From Erythrobacteraceae bacterium (GTDB taxonomy: Bacteria; Pseudomonadota; Alphaproteobacteria; Sphingomonadales; Sphingomonadaceae): 64,000 nucleotides of DNA. The translations under genes were made by a program, and so were the position numbers. The stretch is taken from assembly GCA_024642525.1 (NCBI GenBank), contig JAHEAX010000007.1:1-64000 (forward strand). The letters run 5' to 3'. The notes beneath the pieces were generated by a model, which worked only from the letters and a program-made list of their open reading frames with translations, searched no databases and was not told where the DNA came from. Positions 1-10,300 of this stretch are shown piece after piece; within the stretch, counting starts at the first letter, position 1, and each line of letters opens with the position of its first letter.

Positions 1-105
1 GCAGGATTGCAGCCTGACAACAATGGCTGGCTGCGTACGGACCCATCCATGCTGCCCGATGCCGGCGGGCTTGACGGGTTCTTCATCGGGCGCTGGGTCA
101 AGTAG
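1..105 (+). CDS. C-terminal fragment of a 16S rRNA (cytosine-C5) methyltransferase, RsmB/Sun-like (truncated by window start)
   Basis: Frame 1 reads ...QPDNNGWLRTDPSMLPDAGGLDGFFIGRWVK*, resembling the RsmB-family C-terminus. Confidence 0.6.
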   Translation, partial: AGLQPDNNGWLRTDPSMLPDAGGLDGFFIGRWVK

Positions 106-254
106 GGCTGCCCGGACAAGCCCGTTAGCGGACAGTCAGGTCTAACCGCTATTAATCTATGGCTCAAAATTCTTCTATTGGGTGGAAAGCGCACATTCGC
201 GGGATCGCATGATCGAGGTCCGCCAGGTTTAGAAGCAGACCCGTGCCGGACGGA

Positions 255-704
255 TCAGGCAGGAAAATGAATTCCGCAAAGTTTGTTGCCGTCGGGATCA
301 CGAAAATAGGCCAGCTCGATGGTGCCCATGGAGGCAGTTTCGCGCGGTCCGGGCGGAGCTTCGATCGAGGTTCCGCCTGCGGCAACGGCGGTATCGTGAA
401 GCTGCTTCACCTGCTCGGGCGAGTCGCAGGAAAAGGCGACTGTGCTGCCGTTGGCGACGCTTGCCGGTTCGTCGTTGATCGGCTGGCTGACGATGAAGTT
501 GGTTCCGTTGCCATTATTGTAGATCAGACGGGTCTGGCCGCTGTCGGCGATGTTCCGCGTCCCTTCCCCTGCACCCAAGGCGCCGAGCACCGTGTCGTAG
601 AAGCGCTTGGATCGTTCAATGTCGTTCGATCCGACCATGGTGTGAAAAAGCACGCATACTCTCCTGAAGGCTGATCGACTTCCGATCGCCATTAGCGGTA
701 TCAC
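255..704 (-). CDS. VOC/glyoxalase-like family protein (true start may be internal, near MVGSNDIERSKRFYD)
   Basis: SNDIERSKRFYDTVLGALG... and AYFRDPDGNKLCGIHF are typical VOC motifs. Confidence 0.8.
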   Translation of the reverse strand: MIPLMAIGSRSAFRRVCVLFHTMVGSNDIERSKRFYDTVLGALGAGEGTRNIADSGQTRLIYNNGNGTNFIVSQPINDEPASVANGSTVAFSCDSPEQVKQLHDTAVAAGGTSIEAPPGPRETASMGTIELAYFRDPDGNKLCGIHFPA

Positions 705-838
705 CTAACAGGCACGTAACGCGCAGTCACCCCCGGCCCTCGGAATGTCCGCTATCGGGTCGTTAGCCGACAGTCCGCCTTTATCTCAGCCATTGGAGCA
801 GCGGGCTGTCTGATTGCCCCCTCACGCCCGGATTCGAT

Positions 839-1381
839 TCACGCTCCCTGCTTCACCTTGTTCTGGAAGCTTTTACGCAGTTTCAGCAGCTTGGGAGGGA
901 TGGTCGCCATGCAATAGGGATTGCGCTGGCCTTCGCCGTCCCAATATTCCTGGTGGTAATCTTCTGCCGGATACCAGGTGGTCGCCTCCTCAATCGTGGT
1001 GACGACCTTGCCATTATGGCTTTCATTGGCGCGCTCGATTGCGGCCTCCGCTTCGGCGCGCTGCGTATCGTCCAGCGGGAAGATGGCCGAACGATATTGT
1101 GTGCCGACATCATTGCCCTGCCTGTTCAGCTGCGTCGGATCATGCGTGCCGAGAAACACATCCAGCATTTCGGCATAGGAAATCACTTCGGGGTCATACG
1201 TCACGCGGATGCCTTCGGCGTGGCCCGTCGCGCCTGAACAAACTTCCTTGTAGGTCGGGTTAGGAGTTGTGCCGCCGATATAGCCGCTTTCCACTTCGCT
1301 CACCCCGATCACATCACGAAAGACGGCTTCTGTGCACCAGAAGCACCCACCTGCGATGATGGCCTGTTCCATGTGTGACAT
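839..1381 (-). CDS. msrA: Peptide-methionine (S)-S-oxide reductase MsrA
   Basis: GCFWCTEAVFRDVIGV, YDPEVISY, HDPTQLNRQGNDVGTQYRSAIF, AEDYHQEY. Confidence 0.95.
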   Translation of the reverse strand: MSHMEQAIIAGGCFWCTEAVFRDVIGVSEVESGYIGGTTPNPTYKEVCSGATGHAEGIRVTYDPEVISYAEMLDVFLGTHDPTQLNRQGNDVGTQYRSAIFPLDDTQRAEAEAAIERANESHNGKVVTTIEEATTWYPAEDYHQEYWDGEGQRNPYCMATIPPKLLKLRKSFQNKVKQGA

Positions 1382-1555
1382 AAATGCGCTTTCCTTTTTG
1401 CAAGGTCATAGGGTCGTATTGCGATTGGCTCGTGGTGGCAGATAGGAACGCTGCGGGCACTTGTCATCGGTTCATCTTGCATCTGTGGCTTGTCTTCGCA
1501 TTTTCCAGCCTTACTGTGCGCATTACACGATATTCATATGTTTCGGAGAGAGTTA

Positions 1556-2374
1556 ATGCGTTCAATTCTTGCAGCGACCGCTGCGCTTGCCGCACTTGCC
1601 ATGGCCGCGCCTGCTGTTGCAGACCACCACATGGAAAACACTGCGATGAAGACGGCGCTGGCTGCTTCCCTGCGCGCCGATGATGCCGTGCGCGACCAGT
1701 ATCGCCACCCTGCCGAAACGCTGGAATTCTTCCAGGTGAAGCCGGGCATGACCGTGGTTGACGTGGTGCCCGGCTCTGGCTGGTACACCCGCGTCCTTGC
1801 CCCTTATCTTGGCAAGGATGGTAAATATATCGGCCTCAACCCTGATGTCGCGCACAGCAATTCTACGCGCACCGCGGAAAACTGGGCGGGTCTTGCCAAG
1901 TCATTCCCGAACGATCTGGCGGGCTGGGGCCTTGCTGGCACCAATGCAGTCGGCCTCAACAGCGACGAAGTGACAGAGGCGATGCATGGCACCGTCGACC
2001 GCGTGCTCATCTTCCGCGAAATGCACAATCTGCACCGCTTCGGCTTCCTCCATTATGAACTGGCGACCATGCACAATCTGCTGAAGGATGACGGAATGCT
2101 CGGCATTGTGCAGCACCGCGCAAAGGCGTGGGCACCTGCATCCTATACCGATGGCAGCCGCGGCTATCTGCGGCAGAAAGATGTGATCGGGCTGGTCGAG
2201 GCCCATGGTTTTGAACTGGTCGGCACCAGTGAAATCAATGCCAATGCGAAAGACCCGGCTGACCACCCGCGCGGTGTCTGGGAAATGCCGCCAAGCTGGG
2301 GTTCAAAGCGTCCCGAGCTGAAGGATCTGGGCGAAAGCGACCGGATGACGCTGCTTTTCCGCAAGCGCAAATAA
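1556..2374 (+). CDS. Exported class I SAM-dependent methyltransferase-like protein
   Basis: Signal peptide MRSILAATAALAALAMAAPAVA; VVDVVPGSGWYTRVLAPYLG motif I-like; start chosen at ATG 1556. Confidence 0.75.
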   Translation: MRSILAATAALAALAMAAPAVADHHMENTAMKTALAASLRADDAVRDQYRHPAETLEFFQVKPGMTVVDVVPGSGWYTRVLAPYLGKDGKYIGLNPDVAHSNSTRTAENWAGLAKSFPNDLAGWGLAGTNAVGLNSDEVTEAMHGTVDRVLIFREMHNLHRFGFLHYELATMHNLLKDDGMLGIVQHRAKAWAPASYTDGSRGYLRQKDVIGLVEAHGFELVGTSEINANAKDPADHPRGVWEMPPSWGSKRPELKDLGESDRMTLLFRKRK

Positions 2375-2469
2375 ACTGAAGGATGGTGCAAACGGCTGCG
2401 CGGCGCAGTTCGCCGCTGCGCAGCCGTTCCCTTGTGGACTTCACAATCGTCCGCAAATAAACGGGCGGT

Positions 2470-3333
2470 ATGACCAAACTGACTGTCGCCGCCCTCCAGC
2501 TTGCCCTCGGCTCTGACGATGAAGCAAGCAACATTGCTGCTGTTTGCGCGCTGGTAGAAGATGCTGCCGCCAGTGGCGCGCAGGTTATCCTACCGCCCGA
2601 ACTGTTTTCCGGCCCCTATTTCTGCCGTGAAGAGGATGAGGCGCTGTTTGCGCTGGCGCGTCCGACCAGTCAGCATCCTTCGGTGCAGGCAATGCAGCAT
2701 CTTGCAGCGAAGCTGAAAGTGGCGATACCGACCAGTTTCTTCGAACGGGACGGTCACCACTATTACAACACGCTGGCGATGATCGGGCCGGATGGCGAAA
2801 TCATCGGCACCTATCGCAAAAGCCATATTCCTGATGGACCGGGCTACGAGGAAAAATACTATTTTCGGCCCGGCAATGACGGTTTCAAGGTGTGGGATGT
2901 CTTCGGCGCGCGCATCGGCGTGGGTATCTGCTGGGATCAATGGTATCCTGAATGCGCCCGCGTGATGGCGCTGATGGGCGCAGAAGTTCTGCTCTACCCC
3001 ACCGCCATCGGTTCTGAACCTTATGATGTGGATCTCGATACCAGCCGGATGTGGCGGCGCGCCATGCTGGGCCATTCGGTGTCCAATTGCATGCCGGTCA
3101 TTGCTGCCAACCGGATTGGCCACGAAGGGCCGGCAGATCGCGCGCAGAGCTTTTACGGCCACAGCTTCATCAGCGACGAATGGGGCGATTACCTTGCTGA
3201 ATTCGGGGCCCTTGAAACAGGCGTGCTGACCGCCACTCTCGATCTGGCGCAGGCGGCCAGGCACCGCGCAGGGATGGGCTTCTTCCGTGATCGCCGCCCG
3301 CAGCTTTACGGACGTATTTGCGAGGATATCTGA
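2470..3333 (+). CDS. aguB: N-carbamoylputrescine amidase (nitrilase superfamily)
   Basis: Nitrilase Glu-Lys-Cys triad contexts (LPPELF, YRKSHIPDGPGY, GVGICWDQWYPE). Confidence 0.9.
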   Translation: MTKLTVAALQLALGSDDEASNIAAVCALVEDAAASGAQVILPPELFSGPYFCREEDEALFALARPTSQHPSVQAMQHLAAKLKVAIPTSFFERDGHHYYNTLAMIGPDGEIIGTYRKSHIPDGPGYEEKYYFRPGNDGFKVWDVFGARIGVGICWDQWYPECARVMALMGAEVLLYPTAIGSEPYDVDLDTSRMWRRAMLGHSVSNCMPVIAANRIGHEGPADRAQSFYGHSFISDEWGDYLAEFGALETGVLTATLDLAQAARHRAGMGFFRDRRPQLYGRICEDI

Positions 3334-3824
3334 TCCACCAATACCTCATCGCGCTTGGCTCCAACGTTCGCCATCCAGCCATTGGCAGCCCGCCCAAGGT
3401 GCTTGCCGCGGCACTGGACCGGCTCGCTGATGAAGGTATCGAAGTGCTGGCCGCGTCGCCTGTCATGCACAGCGCGCCTGTCGGTCCGTCGATGCGCCAA
3501 TATGCCAATGGTGCCGCCATCATTGCCACCAGCAGTGACCCTGAAGGTCTGTTGGAGACTCTAAAATCCGTCGAACGTGAATTTGGCCGCAGGGCGCGCG
3601 GGCAGCGCTGGCGGGCCCGTGTGCTTGATCTGGATATAATCCTGTGGACAGGCGGCTGCTTTCACAGCGATTCTCTCATAATCCCGCATCCTGCCATGCA
3701 GGAAAGGGACTTTGTGCTGGCCCCGGCAGCCGCGATTTCCCCCGATTGGCGCGACCCGATTACAAGACTTTCCATAAAGCAGCTTCATGGGCGCTTGACC
3801 CGCCCGCGCGCCGCCCCTAGGTGA
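3318..3824 (+). CDS. folK: 2-amino-4-hydroxy-6-hydroxymethyldihydropteridine diphosphokinase (HPPK)
   Basis: YLIALGSNVRHP, RARVLDLDIILW, IIPHPAMQERDFVLAP; TTG start overlapping aguB stop. Confidence 0.9.
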   Translation: MRGYLIHQYLIALGSNVRHPAIGSPPKVLAAALDRLADEGIEVLAASPVMHSAPVGPSMRQYANGAAIIATSSDPEGLLETLKSVEREFGRRARGQRWRARVLDLDIILWTGGCFHSDSLIIPHPAMQERDFVLAPAAAISPDWRDPITRLSIKQLHGRLTRPRAAPR

Positions 3825-3837
3825 GCCGCCGGTGGTC

Positions 3838-3913
3838 GGGCCCTTAGCTCAGTCGGTAGAGCAACTGACTTTTAATCAGTAGGTCGCTGGTTCGAACCCA
3901 GCAGGGCTCACCA
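3838..3913 (+). tRNA. tRNA-Lys (anticodon TTT), CCA encoded
   Basis: Cloverleaf by eye: acceptor GGGCCCT/AGGGCTC (one G-T), D-arm GCTCAGTCGGTAGAGC, anticodon loop CTTTTAA, T-arm GCTGGTTCGAACCCAGC, CCA. Confidence 0.97.
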
Positions 3914-3995
3914 CCATTTTCCTGTCACCGACACTGCCGATGGACCGGCCCCTTCGGGCGGGGCGCAGCCCCCGTGCGCTGTGAAGAGTAGCGGC

Positions 3996-4661
3996 TTAGA
4001 GCGGCTTGGTGTCGAGCTTCTTGGCCCAGCCGACGAACAAGGTGATGAGCACGGGCACCAGCAGGAAGCTCAGCACCACCTTGGCCAGCATCTGGCCGAT
4101 CAGAAGCGGTCCAATCGGAAATTCGCCATAAAAGGCGAGGGTCACGAAGATGAGCGTGTCGATTGCCTGGCTGAGCGCAGAAGCAACTGCCCCGCGCAGC
4201 ATCAGCCCCATGCTGCCCGTTCCATCGGATTTGCCGCGCAGGCGTTCGAAAATCCAGATATTGAGCAGCAGCGATACACCATAGGCGACAGGGCCCGCAG
4301 CCATGATTCGCGGTGTCTGCGACAGCACCTGTTTGAATGCGGCGATATTTTCCGGCGGCATGTTGGCCGAAGGTGGAAGCATCAGCACCAGCAAGACGAG
4401 CAATGCGGACCCTGCAAGCGGCAGGAAGCCCCAGAAAACCAGCCTGTTCGCAATCGCCTGGCCATGCAGCTGCGCCACCGTGCTCGACAGGACGACCAGC
4501 ATCAGAAAGGCAAAGATACCGGCTTCAACGGCAAGCGGCCCCAGAGCCACCTGTTTGAAGCCCAATACGCCCGCGATGACCGTCATCCCGCCATATATCA
4601 GCGCGAAGACGAACAGGGAGCGGGGGATGGCGGGGTGTTTCGCGTGATCTTGGTCGTTCAT
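3996..4661 (-). CDS. Queuosine precursor transporter (VUT/YhhQ family)
   Basis: Multi-TM protein; SQAIDTLIFVTLAFYG and KVVLSFLLVPV typical of YhhQ family. Confidence 0.85.
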   Translation of the reverse strand: MNDQDHAKHPAIPRSLFVFALIYGGMTVIAGVLGFKQVALGPLAVEAGIFAFLMLVVLSSTVAQLHGQAIANRLVFWGFLPLAGSALLVLLVLMLPPSANMPPENIAAFKQVLSQTPRIMAAGPVAYGVSLLLNIWIFERLRGKSDGTGSMGLMLRGAVASALSQAIDTLIFVTLAFYGEFPIGPLLIGQMLAKVVLSFLLVPVLITLFVGWAKKLDTKPL

Positions 4662-4817
4662 CGCGCTGTGCCTATTATCTCGCGCAGGAAAAGGGAAGCT
4701 GTCTGTTGGCAGGGGCAGGCGAATATCGCTGCTGGTGATGCATTTGACATGTATGTTTGACCTTAGCCGCGCAAAAGGCGAAGAGCGTGTTCGAAATTTG
4801 CTCTTTCGAAAGATCCT

Positions 4818-6131
4818 ATGCCCCCTATCCTCACCAGCCTGTTCGGCATTGCCGCAATCCTTCTGCTCGCATTCCTGCTATCGACCGGGAAACGGCGGAT
4901 AAAGCTGCGGATTGTCGGGGCCGCATTTGCCTTGCAGGTGCTGATGGCATTCCTGGTTCTGAGCACGCCTTGGGGCCGGGTGACCATCCGAACCATGTCG
5001 GACGGCGTGGCGGCGCTACTTTCTTATGCGCATGCAGGCACATCCTTCCTGTTCGGCGCGGAAAACCCGTTGGCCAACACTTTTGCGCTGGGCGCATTGC
5101 CGGTGATCGTCTTCTTCGCCGCGCTGGTATCCATCCTCTACCACCTCGGCATCATGCAGCGCGTGGTGCGCTGGGTGGGCGGTGCGATTGGTTGGGTGAC
5201 TGGCATCAGCAAGGTGGAATCGCTGGGCGCTGCGGCCAATATCTTTGTTGGCCAATCGGAAAGCCCGCTGGTGGTTCGCCCCTATCTGGCTGCACTTTCG
5301 CCATCGCGCCTGTTCACCTTGATGACAGTGGGCATGGCAGGCGTGGCAGGCACCATTCTGGCAGCCTATGCCGGCCTGCTCGGCCCTGATTACCTGCCTT
5401 ATCTCCTGGCGGCGGCCTTCATGTCGGCGCCAGGCGGTATCATGATGGCCAAGATCATCATGCCTGATGACGAAGACGAGCCTGCCACTGCCGATGGCGA
5501 TATTGCCCTGCCCAGCGCGCGGATCAGTTCCGAAGGTCCGGCAGCCCTCACCGAAGGCGGGAAGGCGCATGAAGTCGAAGTGGCCGAGACATTCGAGGAA
5601 GGCCAGAAGCCTGCCAACGTAATCGAAGCTGCCGCACAAGGCGCGCAGACAGGCGTGAAGCTGGCCGTGGCCGTGGGCGCCATGGTGCTGGCATTCGTGG
5701 CGCTGGTGGCGATGGCCAACGGCTTTCTTGGCGCAGCAGGCGGCCTGTTCGGCTATCCTGACCTTTCATTCCAGCAAGTGCTGGGCTGGGTTTTTGCACC
5801 CTTCATGTTCCTGCTTGGCGTGCCATGGCAGGAAGCAGGCGTTGCTGGCGGTCTGTTCGGCACCAAGGTGGTGCTGAACGAATTTGTGGCCTTCATCGAA
5901 CTCGGCCAGCTGACCTCTGAAGTCCTGAGCGACCGGAGCCGCGCCATTGTAACCTTCGCGCTGTGCGGCTTTGCCAATTTCAGTTCCATCGCCATCCAGA
6001 TGGCGGTTACCGGCGGCCTCGCGCCCAATCAGCGGCCTGTCATCGCGCGCCTCGGGCTGCGTGCCCTTGCTGCCGGTTCGCTTGCCAATCTGATGAGCGC
6101 CGCGCTAGCTGGCCTCTTTCTTCCCTACTGA
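4818..6131 (+). CDS. NupC/CNT family concentrative nucleoside transporter
   Basis: NIFVGQSESPLVVRPYL, SAPGGIMMAKII, LNEFVAFIEL, ALCGFANFSSIAIQ motifs. Confidence 0.92.
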   Translation: MPPILTSLFGIAAILLLAFLLSTGKRRIKLRIVGAAFALQVLMAFLVLSTPWGRVTIRTMSDGVAALLSYAHAGTSFLFGAENPLANTFALGALPVIVFFAALVSILYHLGIMQRVVRWVGGAIGWVTGISKVESLGAAANIFVGQSESPLVVRPYLAALSPSRLFTLMTVGMAGVAGTILAAYAGLLGPDYLPYLLAAAFMSAPGGIMMAKIIMPDDEDEPATADGDIALPSARISSEGPAALTEGGKAHEVEVAETFEEGQKPANVIEAAAQGAQTGVKLAVAVGAMVLAFVALVAMANGFLGAAGGLFGYPDLSFQQVLGWVFAPFMFLLGVPWQEAGVAGGLFGTKVVLNEFVAFIELGQLTSEVLSDRSRAIVTFALCGFANFSSIAIQMAVTGGLAPNQRPVIARLGLRALAAGSLANLMSAALAGLFLPY

Positions 6132-6139
6132 GAATCCAC

Positions 6140-7069
6140 ATGACCGATATTGCCTCTGTTTCCCTGTCCCGGCCGCTGGAAGACGTGGCTGACGAACTTG
6201 GCCGCAGTTTTTCCGAATTCGGCTTTGCCATTGTCCGCGATCACGGCATCCCGGCCGATCTCATCGCGCGGGCAGAAGACATGTCCAGGGCGTTCTTCGC
6301 CCTGCCAGACCAGGTGAAGCGCGAATACAAGATCGAAGGCGGCGGCGGCGCGCGCGGCTACACGCCGTTCGGCACGGAAAAAGCCAAGGATGCCAAGGTC
6401 CACGACCTGAAGGAATTCTGGCATGTGGGCCGCGACCTGCCCAAGGGCCACCCCCTGTCGGAATTCATGGCGCCCAACCTGTGGCCGTCGGAAGTGGAAG
6501 GCTTCAGGGAAACTTTTGAGGCACTTTATTCTGCTTTCGAAAAGGCTGGCGACACCATCCTGCGCGCCATCGCGCTGCATCTGGGTCTGGCAGAAGATTT
6601 CTTCGTTCCCACGGTGAAGGACGGCAATTCGGTGATGCGCCTGCTGCATTATCCACCGCTGGAAACCGAAGATGCCGAAGGTGCAATCCGCGCGGCGGCC
6701 CATGGCGACATCAACACCATCACCCTGCTGCTGGGTGCAGAAGAAGCCGGGCTGGAACTTCTGACCAAGCAGGGCGAATGGCTGCCCGTTTCGCCGCCTG
6801 AAGGCGCATTGGCTGTCAATATCGGCGATATGCTGGACCGGCTGACCAATGGAAAACTGCGGTCGACCACCCACCGCGTGGTGAACCCAATGGGCGAAGC
6901 GGCGCACCGATCGCGCTATTCCATGCCGTTTTTCCTGCATTTCCGGCCGGACTACATGATCGAGACCTTGCCGGGCTGCATCGACAGCGAATCGGGTGCC
7001 CTTCCGCCGGAGCCGATTTCGAGTCACGATTTCCTGATGCAGCGCCTGCGCGAGATAAATCTGGCCTGA
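6140..7069 (+). CDS. Isopenicillin N synthase-like 2-oxoglutarate/Fe(II) dioxygenase
   Basis: AHGDINTITLLLG (HxD), LTNGKLRSTTHRVVNP, RYSMPFFLHF; start at ATG 6140. Confidence 0.9.
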   Translation: MTDIASVSLSRPLEDVADELGRSFSEFGFAIVRDHGIPADLIARAEDMSRAFFALPDQVKREYKIEGGGGARGYTPFGTEKAKDAKVHDLKEFWHVGRDLPKGHPLSEFMAPNLWPSEVEGFRETFEALYSAFEKAGDTILRAIALHLGLAEDFFVPTVKDGNSVMRLLHYPPLETEDAEGAIRAAAHGDINTITLLLGAEEAGLELLTKQGEWLPVSPPEGALAVNIGDMLDRLTNGKLRSTTHRVVNPMGEAAHRSRYSMPFFLHFRPDYMIETLPGCIDSESGALPPEPISSHDFLMQRLREINLA

Positions 7070-7313
7070 ACAGGGCCATTATTTCTCGCATTTTTCCACT
7101 GCCGAACTTTGTCTGGCATTGTTGCATTGCAGCAACATGCCTGAAACCCGCAGAAATGCGCGGTTTTTGGGCCTGTTGAAAAGTCCGCCGCCAGATTCGC
7201 GTGGATTGTCACAGTCCAGTAACAAAAGATACTTTTTAGCGTCGTCCATCGCCCTTATCGGGGCCAAGTCATTCCTCACTATTTCCGCGAACGTCACGCA
7301 AGGGACTGCTCAA

Positions 7314-10300
7314 ATGAAAATCAAATATCTCCTGGCTGCCAGTGTTGTCAGCCTTTCCGCAGCGGCAATCATGCCGGCGCCTGCCATGGCGCAGCAGATC
7401 ACTTCGGGCATCGAAGGCAGTGTTTCGTCCGCAGACGGCGCGCCGCTTGCTGGCGCAGTGGTTGTCATCACCGACACCCGCACCGGTCAGTCGCGCACGC
7501 TGACCACCGGTTCGGATGGCCAGTTCCGCGTAGACAGCCTGATCACCGGCGGTCCCTACGAAGTGACGGCCACCACGGCTGGCTTCGAAGGTCAGACTGT
7601 CGAAAACATCTACATCAACCTGCAAGGCAACTCGCAGCTGACGTTCCAGCTGGCCGCAACCGCCGGCAGTGAAGATAACGTCATCGTCGTTTCGGGCGCA
7701 CGTGTGCAGCTTTCGCAGCGCGCCATCGGCCCGGGCCAGTCCTTCGGCACCGACACGATCGAAGCCTTCCCTTCGATCAGCCGCGATGTTCGCGACATCA
7801 TCCGTATCGACCCGCGTGTCAGCCTCGACCGTTCGAACGAAGTTGACCGCGTGTCCTGCCTCGGCGGTAACGACCGCACCAACGCCTTCACGGTTGACGG
7901 TATTGCCCAGTCCGACCTTTTCGGCCTGAACGGTACGCCGTTTGCCAGCCGTAACTCGCTGCCGCTTCCTTATGACGCTGTTCGCGAAACCTCTGTCGAA
8001 TTCGCACCGTTTGACGTGCAGTATGGCCAGTTCACCGGCTGCGCCATCAACGTTGTCACCAAGTCTGGCGGCAATGACTTCCACGGTTCGGCATTCTTCA
8101 CCTATGCCAGCGACAGCCTGCAGGGCGACACTGCCGGCGGCGTCGATTTCTCTGGCCAGCCTTACAAGGAAAAGCGCTGGGGCGCGACGCTGAGCGGACC
8201 GATCATCAAGGATCGCCTGTTCTTCTTCGCTGCCTATGAAGAAACCGATCTGGCAGACAGCCAGGAAGAAGGTCCGGCTGGCGAAGGCTACCCGACCGAA
8301 CTCGGCTTCGTCACCACGGACCAGTTCAACCAGTATTCGCAGATCCTCAGCAGCGTTTACGGCTTCGAAGCCGGCGGCCTTGCCCGCAGCCTGCCAGAAA
8401 GCAGCGTTCGCTACTTCGGCCGTCTCGATGCCTACATCACCGAAGATCACCGCCTTGAAGCGACTTATCAGCGCCTTGAGGAAACCAACGTAGAGCCGGA
8501 CGATTTCTCGCGCACCAGCAACGTATTCACCGGCTACAACGCCTTTGAAGACGAAGGCACGGTCAGCGATTACTACTCGCTGCGTCTCTATTCCGACTGG
8601 TCTGACGTATTCTCCACCGAGATCCGCGCATCGCGCGCCGAAGTGCAGGACGTTCAGGGCCCGGTTGGCGGCGGCGAAGCGCAGTCGGGCAACCCGATCC
8701 CGCGTATCGTTGTCGGTGTTTCCAACAATGGTCAAAACGGTTCCATCGTCAGCGGCCCGGGTTTCTCGCGCGGCGCCAACGATCTGAAGACCACGGTTAC
8801 CCAGCTTAAGGCGCTTGGCCGTCTCAATGCAGGCAACCACACCATCACCATCGGCGGTGAATACAACCAGCTGAAGGTCTTTAACCTGTTCGCCCAGAAT
8901 GCGACTGGCACGTTGACCTTCAACAACCTGACCGATTTCGCCAATGGCCTTCTGTCGGGCGGCACCAACACCTTCCCTAGCGGCGATGCCATCGTGGCTG
9001 GCCAGTCTGCTGGTGCATACGGCAACTTCACCGGCAGCGGCGACATCAACGATGCAGCTGCACGTTGGCAGCGCACCACCTGGACTGCCTATGCGCAGGA
9101 CGATTGGCAGGTTTCCGACCAGCTGAACGTGATTGCCGGTATCCGTGCTGAATGGCTTTCGGGCGATGCACCAACGGGCAACCAGAACTTCTTCAACCGT
9201 TACGGCTTCACCAATGCCAACAGCTTCGGCAAGATCGACCCGGTCTTCCTGCCGCGTGTTGGCTTTACCTATGATGTCGATAACTCCGGCTTCTTCCGCA
9301 ACACCCAGATCAAGGGTGGTGTTGGCCGCTTCACCGGCGGCGACCCGGCTGTGTATTTCTCCAACGCCTTTTCCAACAACGGCTTTGCAGTCGGCTTCGG
9401 CCAGACCGGCAATGCCGCTTGCGGTCCGGCTGGCACACAGATCGACGTAACCCCGGGTGGCACCTACAGCGGTATTCCGCAGTGCATCATCGATGCTGGC
9501 GGCGTTCAGTCCTCACGCGGCCTTGCCGACACCCAGTCGACCGATCCGAACTTCGAAATGCCGACCGTGTGGCGTGCCAACTTCGGCCTGTCGACCATGT
9601 TCGGCACCGAAACCGGCTTCTTCAGCGACTGGCGCCTGAATGTCGACTTCATCTACAGCAAGTTCGTCAACCCAGTGGACTTCGTTGACCTTTCGCAGGT
9701 CGTGAACCCGGCTCTGGGCCTCGGTGGTTACACGGTCGATGGTCGCCCCATCTACCGCGCAATCGACCCGACGGTGACTGGCTGTAATGCAGTTCTGCAG
9801 AACCAGGGCGGCTCGCCGCCAACCTACACCGGCGTAACCTCGGCTTGCTTCAGCACCGGCCGTGACGATGAAATCCAGCTGACCAACGGCAAGAGCTTCG
9901 AAAGCAAGATTGCTTCGGTAATCCTGTCCAAGAACTGGAACCGTGGTTTCATCACCGATGGCGGAAGCATCAACTTCAACCTCGGCTATGCCTATACCGA
10001 TGCAGAGAACAACCGTTACTCCAGCAGCTCGACCGCGACTTCCAGCTTCGACATCGTCGCAGCTGCTGATCGCCAGAGCGTTGATGTGGCAACGGCCGAG
10101 TTCCAGACGAAGCACAACTTCACGATGGGCCTCAATGTTCGTGAACAGTTCTTCAGCGACTACGATACAAGCTTCGGCTTCATCTTCGTTGCCCGTTCGG
10201 GCCGTCCATACAGCGTTGTATGGGACAATGGTCCGTCGAGCGTGCTGAACGACAGCGCAAGCGGTGACTTCAACTCGCTGCTCTACGTGCCCACCGGCAT

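Noticed and set aside
7269-8840. 523-aa minus-strand ORF
   Set aside because: Fully antisense to the TonB receptor; no recognisable domains; arises from GC-rich codon bias.
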